Below, piece after piece: positions 40,695 through 50,392 of a DNA stretch of 64,000 nt. This DNA is from Saccharophagus degradans 2-40 (lineage in GTDB: Bacteria; Pseudomonadota; Gammaproteobacteria; Pseudomonadales; Cellvibrionaceae), in NCBI RefSeq assembly GCF_000013665.1, contig NC_007912.1, forward strand, positions 3,403,501 through 3,467,500, in the 5' to 3' direction. The notes beneath the pieces are model-generated. The model did no database searches. It was not told where the DNA came from and saw nothing but the letters and a program-made list of their open reading frames with translations. Each line of letters starts with the position of its first letter. The first letter of the stretch is position 1. The position numbers and the translations under genes are program-made.

Positions 40695-41435
40695 CTACTC
40701 TGCCGCTCGACATATTGCGACAAAGTCACGCGCATCAAGGGAAGCCCCCCCCACCAATGCACCATCGATATCTTTTTTAGCAAATAATCCTTCAGCGGTA
40801 TCAGGCTTAACGCTACCGCCGTATAAAATACGGATTTGTTCGCCTTCTGGCCCCAATATTTCCCTAATGTAGGAGTGCACATCTTGAGCTTGCTCTGGTG
40901 TAGCCGCACGCCCCGTCCCTATAGCCCAGATAGGCTCGTAGGCAACAACACCTTTCGCCAACCCTTCTAAGCCACACGCATTAACCACCTTTAACAACTG
41001 GCGACCAATAACGTCAAACGTTCTATCTGCTTCGCGATCAGCTGTGGTCTCGCCTAAGCACAAAATGGGAATCATTTTAGCCTCGCAAACGGCTTGAAAC
41101 TTTTCCGCAATTAAATCGTAACCTTCGTTGTGATAATGACGGCGCTCACTGTGCCCCACCATCACATACCTGCACCCCATATCGGCTAACATTGCCGCGC
41201 TAACTTCGCCGGTGAAAGCCCCGTTTTCTCGGGTGCTTACATCCTGCGCACACAGGGATATATTTGTGTTCTCCAGCATGCCTGCGGCTTGCGCCAAATA
41301 CGGGTATGCGGGGCTAACACTCACTTCCGTTTGATGAACTCCAAACCAAAGTGAAGATAAATCCTCAAGGCGCTTCTGGTTAGTACGAAAATCTCCGCAC
41401 ATCTTCCAGTTGCCTACAATTAGTCGCCTTCGCAT
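40695..41435 (-). CDS. tpiA: Triosephosphate isomerase
   Basis: Interconverts dihydroxyacetone phosphate and glyceraldehyde 3-phosphate. The 246-residue barrel keeps the active-site Lys in GNWKMCG, His in VGHSERR, Glu in AYEPIWAIGTG, and the phosphate loop LYGGSVKP. It sits between glmM and secG as in pseudomonads. Confidence 0.98.
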   Translation of the reverse strand: MRRRLIVGNWKMCGDFRTNQKRLEDLSSLWFGVHQTEVSVSPAYPYLAQAAGMLENTNISLCAQDVSTRENGAFTGEVSAAMLADMGCRYVMVGHSERRHYHNEGYDLIAEKFQAVCEAKMIPILCLGETTADREADRTFDVIGRQLLKVVNACGLEGLAKGVVAYEPIWAIGTGRAATPEQAQDVHSYIREILGPEGEQIRILYGGSVKPDTAEGLFAKKDIDGALVGGASLDARDFVAICRAAE

Positions 41436-41597
41436 TTCTAACCTCAGCTCTGCTTTTTGGTACGCCTAAACTGACTTTCGGCGTATACATGTAGTAGAGG
41501 TAACGCTTTAGGCCACAGTGCCCAGTAAAACGGGCGCCAATGGTAGCGAAGAACGCGCACAGATACAATCCGAATATGAACTTTTGGCGTACAGGTA

Positions 41598-41617
41598 GGG
41601 GCCCAATGTGCGGCCCC
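41598..41617 (-). terminator. GC-rich hairpin downstream of glmM
   Basis: GGGGCC/GGCCCC stem with an eight-base loop shortly after the glmM stop. No T-run follows, so it may slow transcription or protect the 3' end rather than terminate. Confidence 0.4.
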
Positions 41618-41632
41618 GCAAAGAAAGGGCAA

Positions 41633-42973
41633 TTAAGCTACTGCTTCGCCCACTATATCGGCTAATTCTTGAGCTAAAGAAGCTACCAGCTGGTGCTCTT
41701 GCCCTTCCACCATCACCCGTATAACTGGCTCGGTACCCGATGCACGCAATAAAACACGCCCTTTTCCATCCAAACGTTTTTCTGCGCTGGCTATAGCCGC
41801 CTGCACCTGCTCGTGGCTATCAAGGTCTACCTTATTGGTGACCCGCACGTTAATCATAACTTGCGGCATTTTTTGCATGCGCAACTTAAGCTGGTGCAAC
41901 GACTGCTTTTCTGCCTTCAAGGCCAACAGCACTTGCAGCGCAGCAATAATACCGTCACCGGTGGTAGTAACATCTGAGCACACAATATGACCAGATGACT
42001 CGCCGCCAACCTGCCAGCCGTTATTTTTCATCGCCTCAATAACATAGCGGTCGCCAACTTTAGCGCGCTCAAACGGAATACCTTGGTTTTTAAGGCCTAA
42101 CTCAAAGCCGAAATTACTCATTAAGGTACCAACAACACCGGAACAACCGCCGTTTTTATGCTTGTGCGACGCGATAATAAACAAGAGCTGATCGCCGTCG
42201 AGCACCTCGCCTTTTTCATCTACAAACATAACGCGGTCGCCATCGCCATCGAAGGCAATGCCCATATCTGCACCGGTTTCTAATACGTGCTTTTGCAGCT
42301 GGTTGAGCTTAGTAGAGCCACAATCTAAATTAATATTGAGGCCATCTGGCTTATTCGCAATAGGAATTACATTGGCACCAAGCTCGCCAAATACTTTGGG
42401 GGCAACCTCGTAAGTGGCACCGTTGGCGCAATCCACTACTATATTCAGGCCGCGCAAGTTAAAGCCCCAGGGCAAAGAACCCTTACAGAACTCGATATAG
42501 CGACCTTCGGCATCGGCAATTCGGCGCGCCTTACCCAATTTAGACGCGGTGGTCATAGCGCGATCTAACTGGTCTTCAATAGCCAACTCCACGTCATCTG
42601 GCAATTTGGTGCCGTCGGTATTAAATAGCTTAATGCCGTTATCGGTGTACGGGTTATGAGAAGCGCTAATTACGATGCCGGCACTGGCCTGAAAGGTACG
42701 CGTCAAATAAGCAATTGCCGGCGTAGGCATGGGGCCCAACAAGCCTACATCTACACCCGCACTTATTAAGCCGGCCTCTAATGCTGATTCAAACATGTAG
42801 CCAGAAATACGGGTATCTTTACCAATCAATACCAAACCGCCACTTTTATCGCCATTTTGCTGAGCGAGCACCTTGCCCACAGCCCACCCCAATTGCAGGA
42901 AGAACTGAGGAGTAATAACACCCTCTCCCACCAACCCACGAATACCGTCGGTACCAAAATATTTCCGTGCCAT
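41633..42973 (-). CDS. glmM: Phosphoglucosamine mutase
   Basis: Converts glucosamine-6-phosphate to glucosamine-1-phosphate for peptidoglycan and LPS. Start chosen at the ATG giving [13 protein letters not shown] (446 residues), with GGAG eight bases upstream. The phosphoserine Ser105 lies in ISASHNP, the magnesium loop is [10 protein letters not shown], the sugar loop GGESSGH and the phosphate loop [12 protein letters not shown]. It follows folP, the usual ftsH-folP-glmM order. Confidence 0.98.
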
Positions 42974-43029
42974 CGATTCACTCCAAATCAATTACTGTTT
43001 TTGTATTCCGTCACCATAATGCATGTGCA

Positions 43030-43866
43030 TTAAAGCTTTTGTATTGTTGTTAATAGCGATAACACGTCATGGGTCTCGGCCACATCGTGCACTCTAATAA
43101 TTTTTGCGCCATTTTGTGCGGCTATAAGGGCCAAAGCCAAACTACCTGCCAACCTGTCCTGCGGCTCTCGGCCTAGCAGGCGCCCAATCATAGACTTGCG
43201 GGACAACCCCGCCAGCACAGGGTAACCAGTAGTACAAAGGCTGGGCAGGGATTGTAACAGCTTCACATTATGTTCGTCTGTTTTGCCAAAACCAAAGCCG
43301 GGGTCGAGAATAATGTTTTCTTTTTTAACGCCTGCGGCAATTGCTGCTTGGGCGCGCTCAAGTAAATACGCTCTCACTTCGGCAACCACATCATCATAAT
43401 GGGGCTGCGCCTGCATAGTACTAGGCTGCCCCTGCATATGCATAAGGCACACAGGCACACTTGCAGCTGCAGCCACCTCCAGCGCACCCGGCTTCGAGAG
43501 CGCCCGAACGTCATTCAATAGCCCTGCCCCTACGTCCACCGCCGCACGCATTAACGCCGGCGTGCTGGTATCCACTGAAATTACCGCATCTATGCGCGAG
43601 GCCAGCGCCTCAACGACTGGCAGCACCCTCGCCATTTCTTCTTCTTGAGTAACCTTGGCGGCACCGGGACGGGTTGATTCGCCCCCCACATCAATAATCG
43701 ACGCGCCCGCGGCGACCATAGCTTCTGCCTCTTTGAGGGCATCGTCTAGAAGCAACTTACCCGACGAAACAAACCGCCCGCCATCAGAGAAAGAATCTGG
43801 CGTAACGTTAAGCACACCCATTATTTGCGGCGATGTTAAATCAGAAAGAAAGGAGGGAGAACGCAT
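43030..43866 (-). CDS. folP: Dihydropteroate synthase
   Basis: Joins p-aminobenzoate to the pterin pyrophosphate in folate synthesis; the sulfonamide target. The 278-residue TIM barrel has the signatures MGVLNVTPDSFSDGG and IIDVGGESTRPGA, DPGFGFGKT, and a late KIIRVHDV. It lies between ftsH and glmM; the strong terminator after ftsH suggests that it is expressed partly by readthrough or from its own promoter. Confidence 0.98.
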   Translation of the reverse strand: MRSPSFLSDLTSPQIMGVLNVTPDSFSDGGRFVSSGKLLLDDALKEAEAMVAAGASIIDVGGESTRPGAAKVTQEEEMARVLPVVEALASRIDAVISVDTSTPALMRAAVDVGAGLLNDVRALSKPGALEVAAAASVPVCLMHMQGQPSTMQAQPHYDDVVAEVRAYLLERAQAAIAAGVKKENIILDPGFGFGKTDEHNVKLLQSLPSLCTTGYPVLAGLSRKSMIGRLLGREPQDRLAGSLALALIAAQNGAKIIRVHDVAETHDVLSLLTTIQKL

Positions 43867-43880
43867 TGGTGGAACCTAAA

Positions 43881-43908
43881 AGAATAAAGACCAGCAGAGC
43901 TGGTCTTT
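43881..43908 (-). terminator. Terminator between ftsH and folP
   Basis: Perfect ten-base stem AAAGACCAGC/GCTGGTCTTT with a three-base loop. The minus-strand tail is TTTATTCTTTT. Confidence 0.75.
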
Positions 43909-43941
43909 GGAAGGACAATATATAAAACGTTTAGCTACAGA

Positions 43942-45867
43942 TTAATGCTCGCTAGCAGGGCCGCCTAAGGACGAATCCGATGCTTTGGTTTTTTCCGCTG
44001 TGCTACCAGAGTCGGTTTCGCCAGCTGAAGCACCACCATCAGTCAAATCGTCACTCCAACTTTTGGGAGGACGTATCTTTCTGCGCGCCATTAAATCTGA
44101 TACTTGGTCGGAATCTAAAGTCTCATACTCCATAAGCGCATCTTTCATGGCTTCTAGAATATCGCGATTCTCTTCAAGTATTTGTTCTGCTCGCTTGTAG
44201 CAAGCATCGGTAATATTTTTAACTTCTTCGTCGATCAAACGCGCGGTGTGCCCAGAAATCTTTTTAGAGCCAATACCGTCACTATCTCGAGCATCGTAAT
44301 CTAGAGGGCCAAGCGTGTCTGACAAACCGTAGTTTACAACCATAGCGCGGGCAATTGCCGTGGCACCACGAATATCGCCGTATGCACCGGTAGATACCCC
44401 ATCGGCGCCATAGATCATCTCTTCTGCAATTCTGCCGCCATATGCACAGGCGATATCGCCCATCATTTTGCGCTTGCTCTCACTAATACGATCGCCTTCC
44501 GGCAAGAAGTGCGTTACACCTAAAGCGCGACCGCGAGGAATAATAGTAACTTTGTGAATAGGGTCGTGCTCTGGCGACAAGTAGCCAACAATAGCGTGAC
44601 CGGCTTCGTGATAAGCCGTGCTCTCTTTCTCTTGCTCGGTCATCACTAAAGTGCGACGCTCGGTACCCATAAGGATTTTATCGCGCGCATTTTCAAACTC
44701 TTCTTCGGTAACTAAGCGCTTATTGCCACGGGCAGCTAGCAAAGCGGCCTCGTTAACAAGGTTGGCCAAGTCGGCACCAGAGAACCCTGGCGTACCGCGC
44801 GCAATAATAGAAGCTTTAACTGCATCGCTAATGGGCACTTTACGCATATGCACTTTAAGAATTTGCTCCCGGCCTCGCACATCTGGCAAGCCAACGTTTA
44901 CTTGGCGGTCGAAACGGCCTGGGCGAAGCAATGCTTTATCCAGTACATCTGAGCGGTTCGTTGCAGCAATAACAATTACACCTTCGTTACCTTCAAAACC
45001 GTCCATCTCTACTAGTAACTGGTTGAGCGTTTGCTCGCGCTCGTCGTGACCCCCACCATGACCACCGCCGCCACGATGGCGACCCACGGCATCGATCTCA
45101 TCGATAAAGATAATACAAGGAGCCTGCTTTTTAGCCTGCTCAAACATGTCTCGCACGCGGGATGCACCCACACCAACGAACATTTCTACGAAATCTGAGC
45201 CCGAAATAGAGAAGAAAGGTACTTTCGCCTCACCCGCAATTGCTTTTGCGAGCAGCGTTTTACCTGTACCGGGAGGCCCAGACATTAAAACACCACGGGG
45301 GATTCGGCCACCTAAGCGCTGAAACTTGCTTGGATCGCGCAAATATTCCACCAACTCAGACACTTCTTCTTTGGCTTCATCTACGCCGGCTACATCTGCA
45401 AAGGTTGTTTTAACCTGATCTTCGCCAAGCAAACGCGCTTTACTTTTAGCAAAGCTCATAGGCCCGCCGCGACCACCGCTACCACCCTGCATTTGACGCA
45501 TAAAGAATATGAACACAGCGATAAACAACAATACAGGTACGGTTGCCAGTAGCAAGTTCTCAAAGAACCCAGCCTCTTCTTTTTTCTCGGCCTTAAACGC
45601 TACGCCGTTTTCAACTAGCTCGCTGCGTAAATCCAAATCGATTGTTGGTAGCATTACCACTCTAAACGGCTGGTTGTTATACCCAACACCGCGAATAATG
45701 TTGCCCTCAAAAACCACTTCGCGCACATTACCTGCGCGCACTTCGGTAACGAAGTCTGAATAGGCCATTTCTTGCTGTACAGCCGGCTCATTAAAGTTTT
45801 TAAAGACCATAAACAGTACAGTGGCAATAACCAACCAAAGTACCAAATTCTTAGCCATATCGTTCAA
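43942..45867 (-). CDS. ftsH: ATP-dependent zinc metalloprotease FtsH
   Basis: Membrane-bound AAA+ protease that degrades misassembled membrane proteins and unstable regulators. The 641-residue protein has helices at about 6-24 and 103-123, Walker A GPPGTGKT at 197-204, FIDEIDAVG at 254-262 and the zinc motif HEAGH at 420-424 with Glu421. The start is a TTG eight bases after GGAG. The in-frame ATG three codons later is too far (17 bases) from that site. It is in the rlmE-ftsH operon, and a GGTGCT/AGCACC hairpin precedes the ribosome site. Confidence 0.98.
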   Translation of the reverse strand: MNDMAKNLVLWLVIATVLFMVFKNFNEPAVQQEMAYSDFVTEVRAGNVREVVFEGNIIRGVGYNNQPFRVVMLPTIDLDLRSELVENGVAFKAEKKEEAGFFENLLLATVPVLLFIAVFIFFMRQMQGGSGGRGGPMSFAKSKARLLGEDQVKTTFADVAGVDEAKEEVSELVEYLRDPSKFQRLGGRIPRGVLMSGPPGTGKTLLAKAIAGEAKVPFFSISGSDFVEMFVGVGASRVRDMFEQAKKQAPCIIFIDEIDAVGRHRGGGGHGGGHDEREQTLNQLLVEMDGFEGNEGVIVIAATNRSDVLDKALLRPGRFDRQVNVGLPDVRGREQILKVHMRKVPISDAVKASIIARGTPGFSGADLANLVNEAALLAARGNKRLVTEEEFENARDKILMGTERRTLVMTEQEKESTAYHEAGHAIVGYLSPEHDPIHKVTIIPRGRALGVTHFLPEGDRISESKRKMMGDIACAYGGRIAEEMIYGADGVSTGAYGDIRGATAIARAMVVNYGLSDTLGPLDYDARDSDGIGSKKISGHTARLIDEEVKNITDACYKRAEQILEENRDILEAMKDALMEYETLDSDQVSDLMARRKIRPPKSWSDDLTDGGASAGETDSGSTAEKTKASDSSLGGPASEH

Positions 45868-46001
45868 GGATGTTTCTCCTTCGTTTATTCACGGTGCTGG
45901 CAAGCACCAATTCCCTAGCATTATTAATTAGCAATACTAAGAGTCTTACTTACTTTTTACATTACGGGCTAGCTATTCTATTAAGCCTAGCTTAACTCTC
46001 A

Positions 46002-46622
46002 CTAACCTTTGTAACCTTTTGCGACAATATACACTTCGCGCGAGCGAGGCCTAGAGGCAGAAGGTTTTCTTACTAATACTTTCTGAAAACACTCGCGACA
46101 AGCTAGTACTAACTCATCAAAACCTTCACCTTGGAATACTTTACAGGCAAAACTGCCGCCAATTTTAAGGGTGGTTTTGGCCATATCCAGCGCTAACTCA
46201 ACTAAATACATCGATTTTGGCTGATCAACATCGGCTATACCACTCATATTGGGGGCCATATCCGATATTACAAGATCTGCTTTCGCCTCCCCCAGTAATT
46301 CAAGCAACTGCTCAAGCACGGCTTCTTCGGTGAAGTCGCCCTGCACGAAATCAACGCCTGCAAGGGAATCCATTGGCAGAATATCAGAAGCGACTACTCT
46401 ACCTCCATCGCCAACAATCTGCGCGGCCACCTGAGACCAGCCACCAGGGGCTGCACCTAAGTCAACCACGGTTTGACCAGACTTAATAAGCTTATCTTTG
46501 TCGTTTAGCTCAATAAGCTTATAGCTTGCGCGAGACCGGTAACCATCTTTCTGGGAATCTTTAACGTATTGATCGTTGAAGTGCTCTTGCAGCCAGCGGC
46601 CACTACTTTTAGAACGGGACAT
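46002..46622 (-). CDS. rlmE: 23S rRNA 2'-O-ribose U2552 methyltransferase
   Basis: Heat-shock methyltransferase RlmE/FtsJ that modifies U2552 of the peptidyl transferase A-loop. The 206-residue protein has SRASYKLIE near the N-terminus, the SAM motif [24 protein letters not shown] and [10 protein letters not shown]. It lies upstream of ftsH and divergent from yhbY, exactly as in E. coli. I found no convincing sigma-32 promoter here, although the E. coli operon has one. Confidence 0.97.
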   Translation of the reverse strand: MSRSKSSGRWLQEHFNDQYVKDSQKDGYRSRASYKLIELNDKDKLIKSGQTVVDLGAAPGGWSQVAAQIVGDGGRVVASDILPMDSLAGVDFVQGDFTEEAVLEQLLELLGEAKADLVISDMAPNMSGIADVDQPKSMYLVELALDMAKTTLKIGGSFACKVFQGEGFDELVLACRECFQKVLVRKPSASRPRSREVYIVAKGYKG

Positions 46623-46789
46623 ATATAAATGACTACAAAATAGACTATATTAAAGCCGTAAAACATGTTTACGGGTGTGCGCTAACGCAACAACGGGTAC
46701 AATAGCGCGCTTTTACGGCTATGTTAACGCCTAAAGCGCCTTTTATGGGTGACTCAACGCGTTTTTCTCACATTTCAGGTTCACTTTAT

Positions 46790-47092
46790 ATGCCTCTTAG
46801 TACAGATCGCAAGAAACAATTTCGCTCAATTGCTCACGCACTTAACCCTATAGTAACAATCGCAGGTAACGGCCTTAACGATGGTGTTCGCGCCGAGCTT
46901 GAGCGCGCGCTAGACGACCATGAGCTTATCAAGATCAAAATTGCGATAGCAGACAGAGAAATAAGAAAAGAAGTGATCACAGAAATGTGCACCTCCTGCC
47001 GCGCAGAGATGGTTCAACAAATAGGCAAAGTCGCTGTTATTTACCGCGAATCAAAGCAACAGCCTGCACCGCGTAACTCTAACGTTCGCTAA
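46790..47092 (+). CDS. yhbY: CRM-domain RNA-binding protein YhbY
   Basis: Small KH-like (CRS1-YhbY) protein associated with pre-50S ribosomes. I chose the ATG giving MPLSTDRKKQFRS (100 residues). Longer upstream starts (from 46721) run through the promoter region and are not family-like. The GxxG motif is GNGLNDG and the rest covers HELIKIKIA and GKVAVIYR. Followed by an inverted repeat (47110-47119 with 47126-47135, one mismatch) that lacks a T-run. Confidence 0.95.
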   Translation: MPLSTDRKKQFRSIAHALNPIVTIAGNGLNDGVRAELERALDDHELIKIKIAIADREIRKEVITEMCTSCRAEMVQQIGKVAVIYRESKQQPAPRNSNVR

Positions 47093-47216
47093 CGCCCCCC
47101 TGCGGCCTCGCCCTTAGCCATTTGCGGCTTAGGGCCTCCCCCCAAAACTATGCAAACAAATAGCAAGTCGCGAGCCCCATATTGAAATAGTGTGGCCAGC
47201 TAGCAATACTCACACT

Positions 47217-48665
47217 ATGAAAAGCATTAAATTTAAAATCTGGCTCGCCTTTTTTATTACCCTTACCGTATGTATGGCTACCATGCTTGTGGTAACGCAT
47301 ACCACAATGAAAAAAGGGTTTTTGCGATACGTAAATATCGAAACCATCAACAAGCTAGATCTGCTCAAAAATGAAATAGCTGAAATTTACACCCGCACTG
47401 GGTCGCTAGAGCTATTTACCACCAAGCCGCACCTTTGGGACAAACTAAAATACAAAGCCTATAGCCCCTACTTAAAAATTCGCGCAGACCAACGACGTAA
47501 CGACGGCCCACCAGCGCCCCCCAAAAGTAAAGAGTTGCCCCCCAAAGACAAACACGGTGTGGGCCGCCATCAACGCGAGTTTATGGAAAGGTTAATTTTG
47601 ACCGATGAGAACAAAAATGTAATTTCTGGTCGCTACCGCAAAAACTCTGATTACAGCTGGTCGGCAATAAAAGCAGAAGACAAAATCATCGCCTACGTGG
47701 GTTATGTGGCCCCCTCAGAATTTTTGCGCGATGTAGATAAACACTTCTTGTATAACCAACTTCGCGCGCTCTCTAAAATTAGTATTTTCTTGGTGATCAT
47801 CTCATTCATAACGGTGCTAATCATCTCCCACAAGCTGGTTAAGCCATTAGTTGCCCTATCGCGCAGTGCAAAGCAGCTAGCTGCCGGCGAGTACAACGTG
47901 CGCATACAACCTCAAACCTCCGACGAGGTTGGCGAGCTGTGCCACAACTTCAACGAGCTTGCCCACACCCTAGAGGCTAACGAACAATCTCGGCGCCAAT
48001 GGGTAGCCGATATTAGCCACGAAATGCGCACACCATTAGCTGTAATCAAAGCGCAGATTGAATCAATGCAAGATGGTATCCGCCAGCCCTCCCAGGCCAA
48101 CTTAGCCCTTTTAAAAGACAAAACAGATTCGCTAAATGCGCTGGTTAACGACCTCTACGAGCTTTCGCTTTCAGATTTGGGCGCGCTTACCTATAGCAAA
48201 GAGGTATTTAGTTTTAACCAACTGTTTGAGCACACGCAAGACGAAGTGGAAGTGCGCACCAATGGCAAAGAACTAACGCTTACCATCGAAAACAACTTAA
48301 ACGAGCAGCATAAAATTTACGGCGACAGCAGCCGCTTAGCGCAGCTAATTAACAACTTGATTGAGAACAGCCTGCGCTACACAGATACCCCTGGCCAAAT
48401 AAAAATATGGTCTGCTGAAACGCAGGGCAATCTTGAGTTCCACATTGAAGACAGCGCGCCAGGCGTTAACCCAGATCAGCTAGATAAAATTTTTGACAGG
48501 CTTTACCGCTTAGATTCTTCGCGCAACCGCGCTACAGGCGGCGCCGGCCTAGGCTTATCTATATGTAAAAACATCGTAGAGGCCCACAACGGCACTATTC
48601 GAGCACTGCAATCGAAGCTCGGAGGCATTCATATAATCATTTCACTGCCACGTTGGACGAGGTAA
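47217..48665 (+). CDS. baeS: Sensor histidine kinase, BaeS-like
   Basis: Membrane sensor of a two-component system, 482 residues from the ATG (a GTG nine codons upstream is possible; neither has a clear ribosome site). Membrane helices lie at about 8-28 and 184-205. They flank a periplasmic domain containing a Pro/Lys-rich loop (PPAPPKSKELPP) followed by histidines. Then come HAMP, the H-box ISHEMRTPLAVIK with His268, and a HATPase domain (NNLIENSLRYTD, GGAGLGLSI). The partner regulator is close to BaeR, which supports the name. BaeSR in E. coli responds to envelope damage by indole, flavonoids and some metals. Confidence 0.85.
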   Translation: MKSIKFKIWLAFFITLTVCMATMLVVTHTTMKKGFLRYVNIETINKLDLLKNEIAEIYTRTGSLELFTTKPHLWDKLKYKAYSPYLKIRADQRRNDGPPAPPKSKELPPKDKHGVGRHQREFMERLILTDENKNVISGRYRKNSDYSWSAIKAEDKIIAYVGYVAPSEFLRDVDKHFLYNQLRALSKISIFLVIISFITVLIISHKLVKPLVALSRSAKQLAAGEYNVRIQPQTSDEVGELCHNFNELAHTLEANEQSRRQWVADISHEMRTPLAVIKAQIESMQDGIRQPSQANLALLKDKTDSLNALVNDLYELSLSDLGALTYSKEVFSFNQLFEHTQDEVEVRTNGKELTLTIENNLNEQHKIYGDSSRLAQLINNLIENSLRYTDTPGQIKIWSAETQGNLEFHIEDSAPGVNPDQLDKIFDRLYRLDSSRNRATGGAGLGLSICKNIVEAHNGTIRALQSKLGGIHIIISLPRWTR

Positions 48666-48669
48666 CCCC

Positions 48670-49362
48670 ATGACAGATTCAATTGCGCCTAGAGTGCTTA
48701 TAGTAGAGGACGAGCCAGACCTCGCGCAGTTATTGAATGAATACATGCAAGCCGCGCAATATAGCACTACAGTTATAAATAACGGCACCGACGCAAACGA
48801 CTGGCTACAAGCTAATGAAGTAGACATAGTACTGCTAGACCTAATGCTGCCCGGCATGAGCGGGCTAGACATTTGCCGCGACATACGCAAAGCGTCGGAT
48901 GTACCGGTAATAATGATTACCGCTAAAGTAGAAGAAATAGATCGCCTAATAGGGTTAGAGCTTGGCGCCGACGACTACATCTGTAAGCCCTACAGCCCGA
49001 GAGAGGTGGTGGCCAGAACAAAGGCGGTGTTGCGACGCACACTTTCTGATACATCCAGCAGTGAAGATCAAAACCAAAGTGTGGTGCTGTGTGAAGAGCG
49101 CAGTAGTGTTATTGTACACAAACAAGAAATTGAGCTTACTCAAATCGAATACCGAATGTTTAAGCTATTATTTGAACAACCCGGACGAATATTTTCACGG
49201 CAGTTCATTATGGACAACATCTACACAGACTATCGTGTGGTAAGCGACCGAACTGTCGACAGCCACATAAAAAAATTAAGGAAGAAATTGCAAGCCGCCG
49301 CCCCAGAGCAAGACATCATTCGCTCGGTATATGGCGCGGGTTACAAATTCGAAAACCTGTAA
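48670..49362 (+). CDS. baeR: OmpR-family response regulator, BaeR-like
   Basis: 230 residues: receiver domain with phosphoacceptor Asp57 in VLLDLMLPG, acidic pocket VEDEPD, and a C-terminal winged helix. Several stretches are nearly identical to E. coli BaeR as I remember it, notably EEIDRLIGLELGADDYICKPYSPREVVAR and YRVVSDRTVDSHIK (split here for clarity). Four bases after the kinase stop. Likely targets include the adjacent lipoprotein and Spy-like genes. Confidence 0.9.
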   Translation: MTDSIAPRVLIVEDEPDLAQLLNEYMQAAQYSTTVINNGTDANDWLQANEVDIVLLDLMLPGMSGLDICRDIRKASDVPVIMITAKVEEIDRLIGLELGADDYICKPYSPREVVARTKAVLRRTLSDTSSSEDQNQSVVLCEERSSVIVHKQEIELTQIEYRMFKLLFEQPGRIFSRQFIMDNIYTDYRVVSDRTVDSHIKKLRKKLQAAAPEQDIIRSVYGAGYKFENL

Positions 49363-49364
49363 CG

Positions 49365-49835
49365 ATGATAAAAAGCGCAATAAAAAAAGTAACAAGTAAC
49401 ATAATAATCAAAAGCACCCTAGCACTAGCCGTTGCAGTCACCCTGCTGCAAGGCTGCACAAGCTACGATGTTCCAGCAGGTAGCAGCCTGCAATTTAGAA
49501 CAAAAATCACTAGCACTGCTTTAAAACACTTTGAAATTAAACTTCTGCGCAAAGACGGCAAAATCGGCTCTGGCGCCGAAAGTATTATTCCTCCCAGAAA
49601 TCAACCCGCGACAGCGGCTAGATCTGGCCGCCAACTTAGCCAAACCGATAAGATTGAGCGTATTCTTGCAGTACAACTAGAAGAAAAGCTGAAAGAAACC
49701 GAATATTGCCGCACAGGCTTTTGGGTGATTGATAAATATTCCTATGGCGAAGAGCCCTACTTGCGCGGCGAATGCAATGAAACGGCCACTGCCGAAGATC
49801 GCAAGCAGTTTCCCGACACGCTCGCCAACTGGTAG
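49365..49835 (+). CDS. Putative lipoprotein of unknown function
   Basis: 156 residues, starting two bases after the baeR-like stop, so surely in the same operon. Basic N-region, hydrophobic core and the lipobox LLQGC with acylated Cys31. The mature part has two further cysteines (near 108 and 131: YCRTGFWV and RGECNE) that could form a disulfide. I recognise no domain. Its company suggests a role in envelope-stress sensing or as an effector. Confidence 0.75.
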   Translation: MIKSAIKKVTSNIIIKSTLALAVAVTLLQGCTSYDVPAGSSLQFRTKITSTALKHFEIKLLRKDGKIGSGAESIIPPRNQPATAARSGRQLSQTDKIERILAVQLEEKLKETEYCRTGFWVIDKYSYGEEPYLRGECNETATAEDRKQFPDTLANW

Positions 49836-49892
49836 CACATTCACCTTCCTTTTTTCGTCCATTTTCTTTGCACAGTGTATTGGGATACTAAA

Positions 49893-49925
49893 CCTGTAGT
49901 AACCCTGTAGTACCCCTATAGCAAC
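49893..49925 (+). repeat. Three tandem 11-bp repeats upstream of the Spy-like gene
   Basis: CCTGTAGTAAC, CCTGTAGTACC and CCTATAGCAAC follow one another without a gap, 23 bp before the start codon. An 11-bp pitch places each copy on the same face of the helix, as in OmpR-family operator arrays. Confidence 0.6.
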
Positions 49926-49948
49926 CCCATACCCACTGGAGAATAGAT

Positions 49949-50299
49949 ATGAAAAAATGGTTAATTGCCTTCACCCTAATCAGCGGCTTTTCTGGCATTG
50001 CACTAGCAGGCTCTGGCAACCACGAAGAAAAAGCCGACAAAATCATTTCAAAACTTGAGCTAGATGACGGCCGCGCTACAGAAGTTCGCGCAATTTTAGA
50101 AGCCACTCACACGGCTCGTAAAGCTCTACACGAAGAAATGCGCGAAAAGCAGCAAGCTTTACACGCCCAAGCTAAACAAGACTTAGCAACCGTACTTACT
50201 GAAGAAGAGCTCGCTAAGTTCGACGCCATAATGGAAAAGAAAAAAGATCGAATGAAAGACAAGAAGAAAGACAGAAAAGAGTGCAAAGACGATAAGTAA
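49949..50299 (+). CDS. Spy/CpxP-like periplasmic protein
   Basis: 116 residues with a clean signal peptide (cleavage after ALAG or IALA) and a short, highly charged all-alpha mature part. LTEEELAKFDAIMEKK near the end resembles the LTxxQ-type motif of Spy/CpxP chaperones, and the tail is lysine-rich. In E. coli spy is a BaeR and CpxR target, and this gene sits just downstream of a baeSR-like operon with a GGAG ribosome site. A metal- or misfolded-protein-binding role is plausible. Confidence 0.75.
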   Translation: MKKWLIAFTLISGFSGIALAGSGNHEEKADKIISKLELDDGRATEVRAILEATHTARKALHEEMREKQQALHAQAKQDLATVLTEEELAKFDAIMEKKKDRMKDKKKDRKECKDDK

Positions 50300-50348
50300 G
50301 TTCTTGAGGTTGGCAACAACTTAACACTTGCATTAAAAATGCAGACAT

Positions 50349-50378
50349 AAAAAAAGCAGGCCTAGGCCTGCTTTTTTT
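50349..50378. terminator. Bidirectional terminator between the Spy-like gene and greA
   Basis: Perfect palindrome: seven A, GCAGGC, CTAG loop, GCCTGC, seven T. Works for both convergent genes. Confidence 0.93.
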
Positions 50379-50392
50379 CGCTTAAACAAAAA

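Noticed and set aside
46623-46789. Sigma-32 promoter upstream of rlmE-ftsH
   Set aside because: An ACCCATAA-like -10 exists but no CTTGAA-like -35 at proper distance; not supportable.
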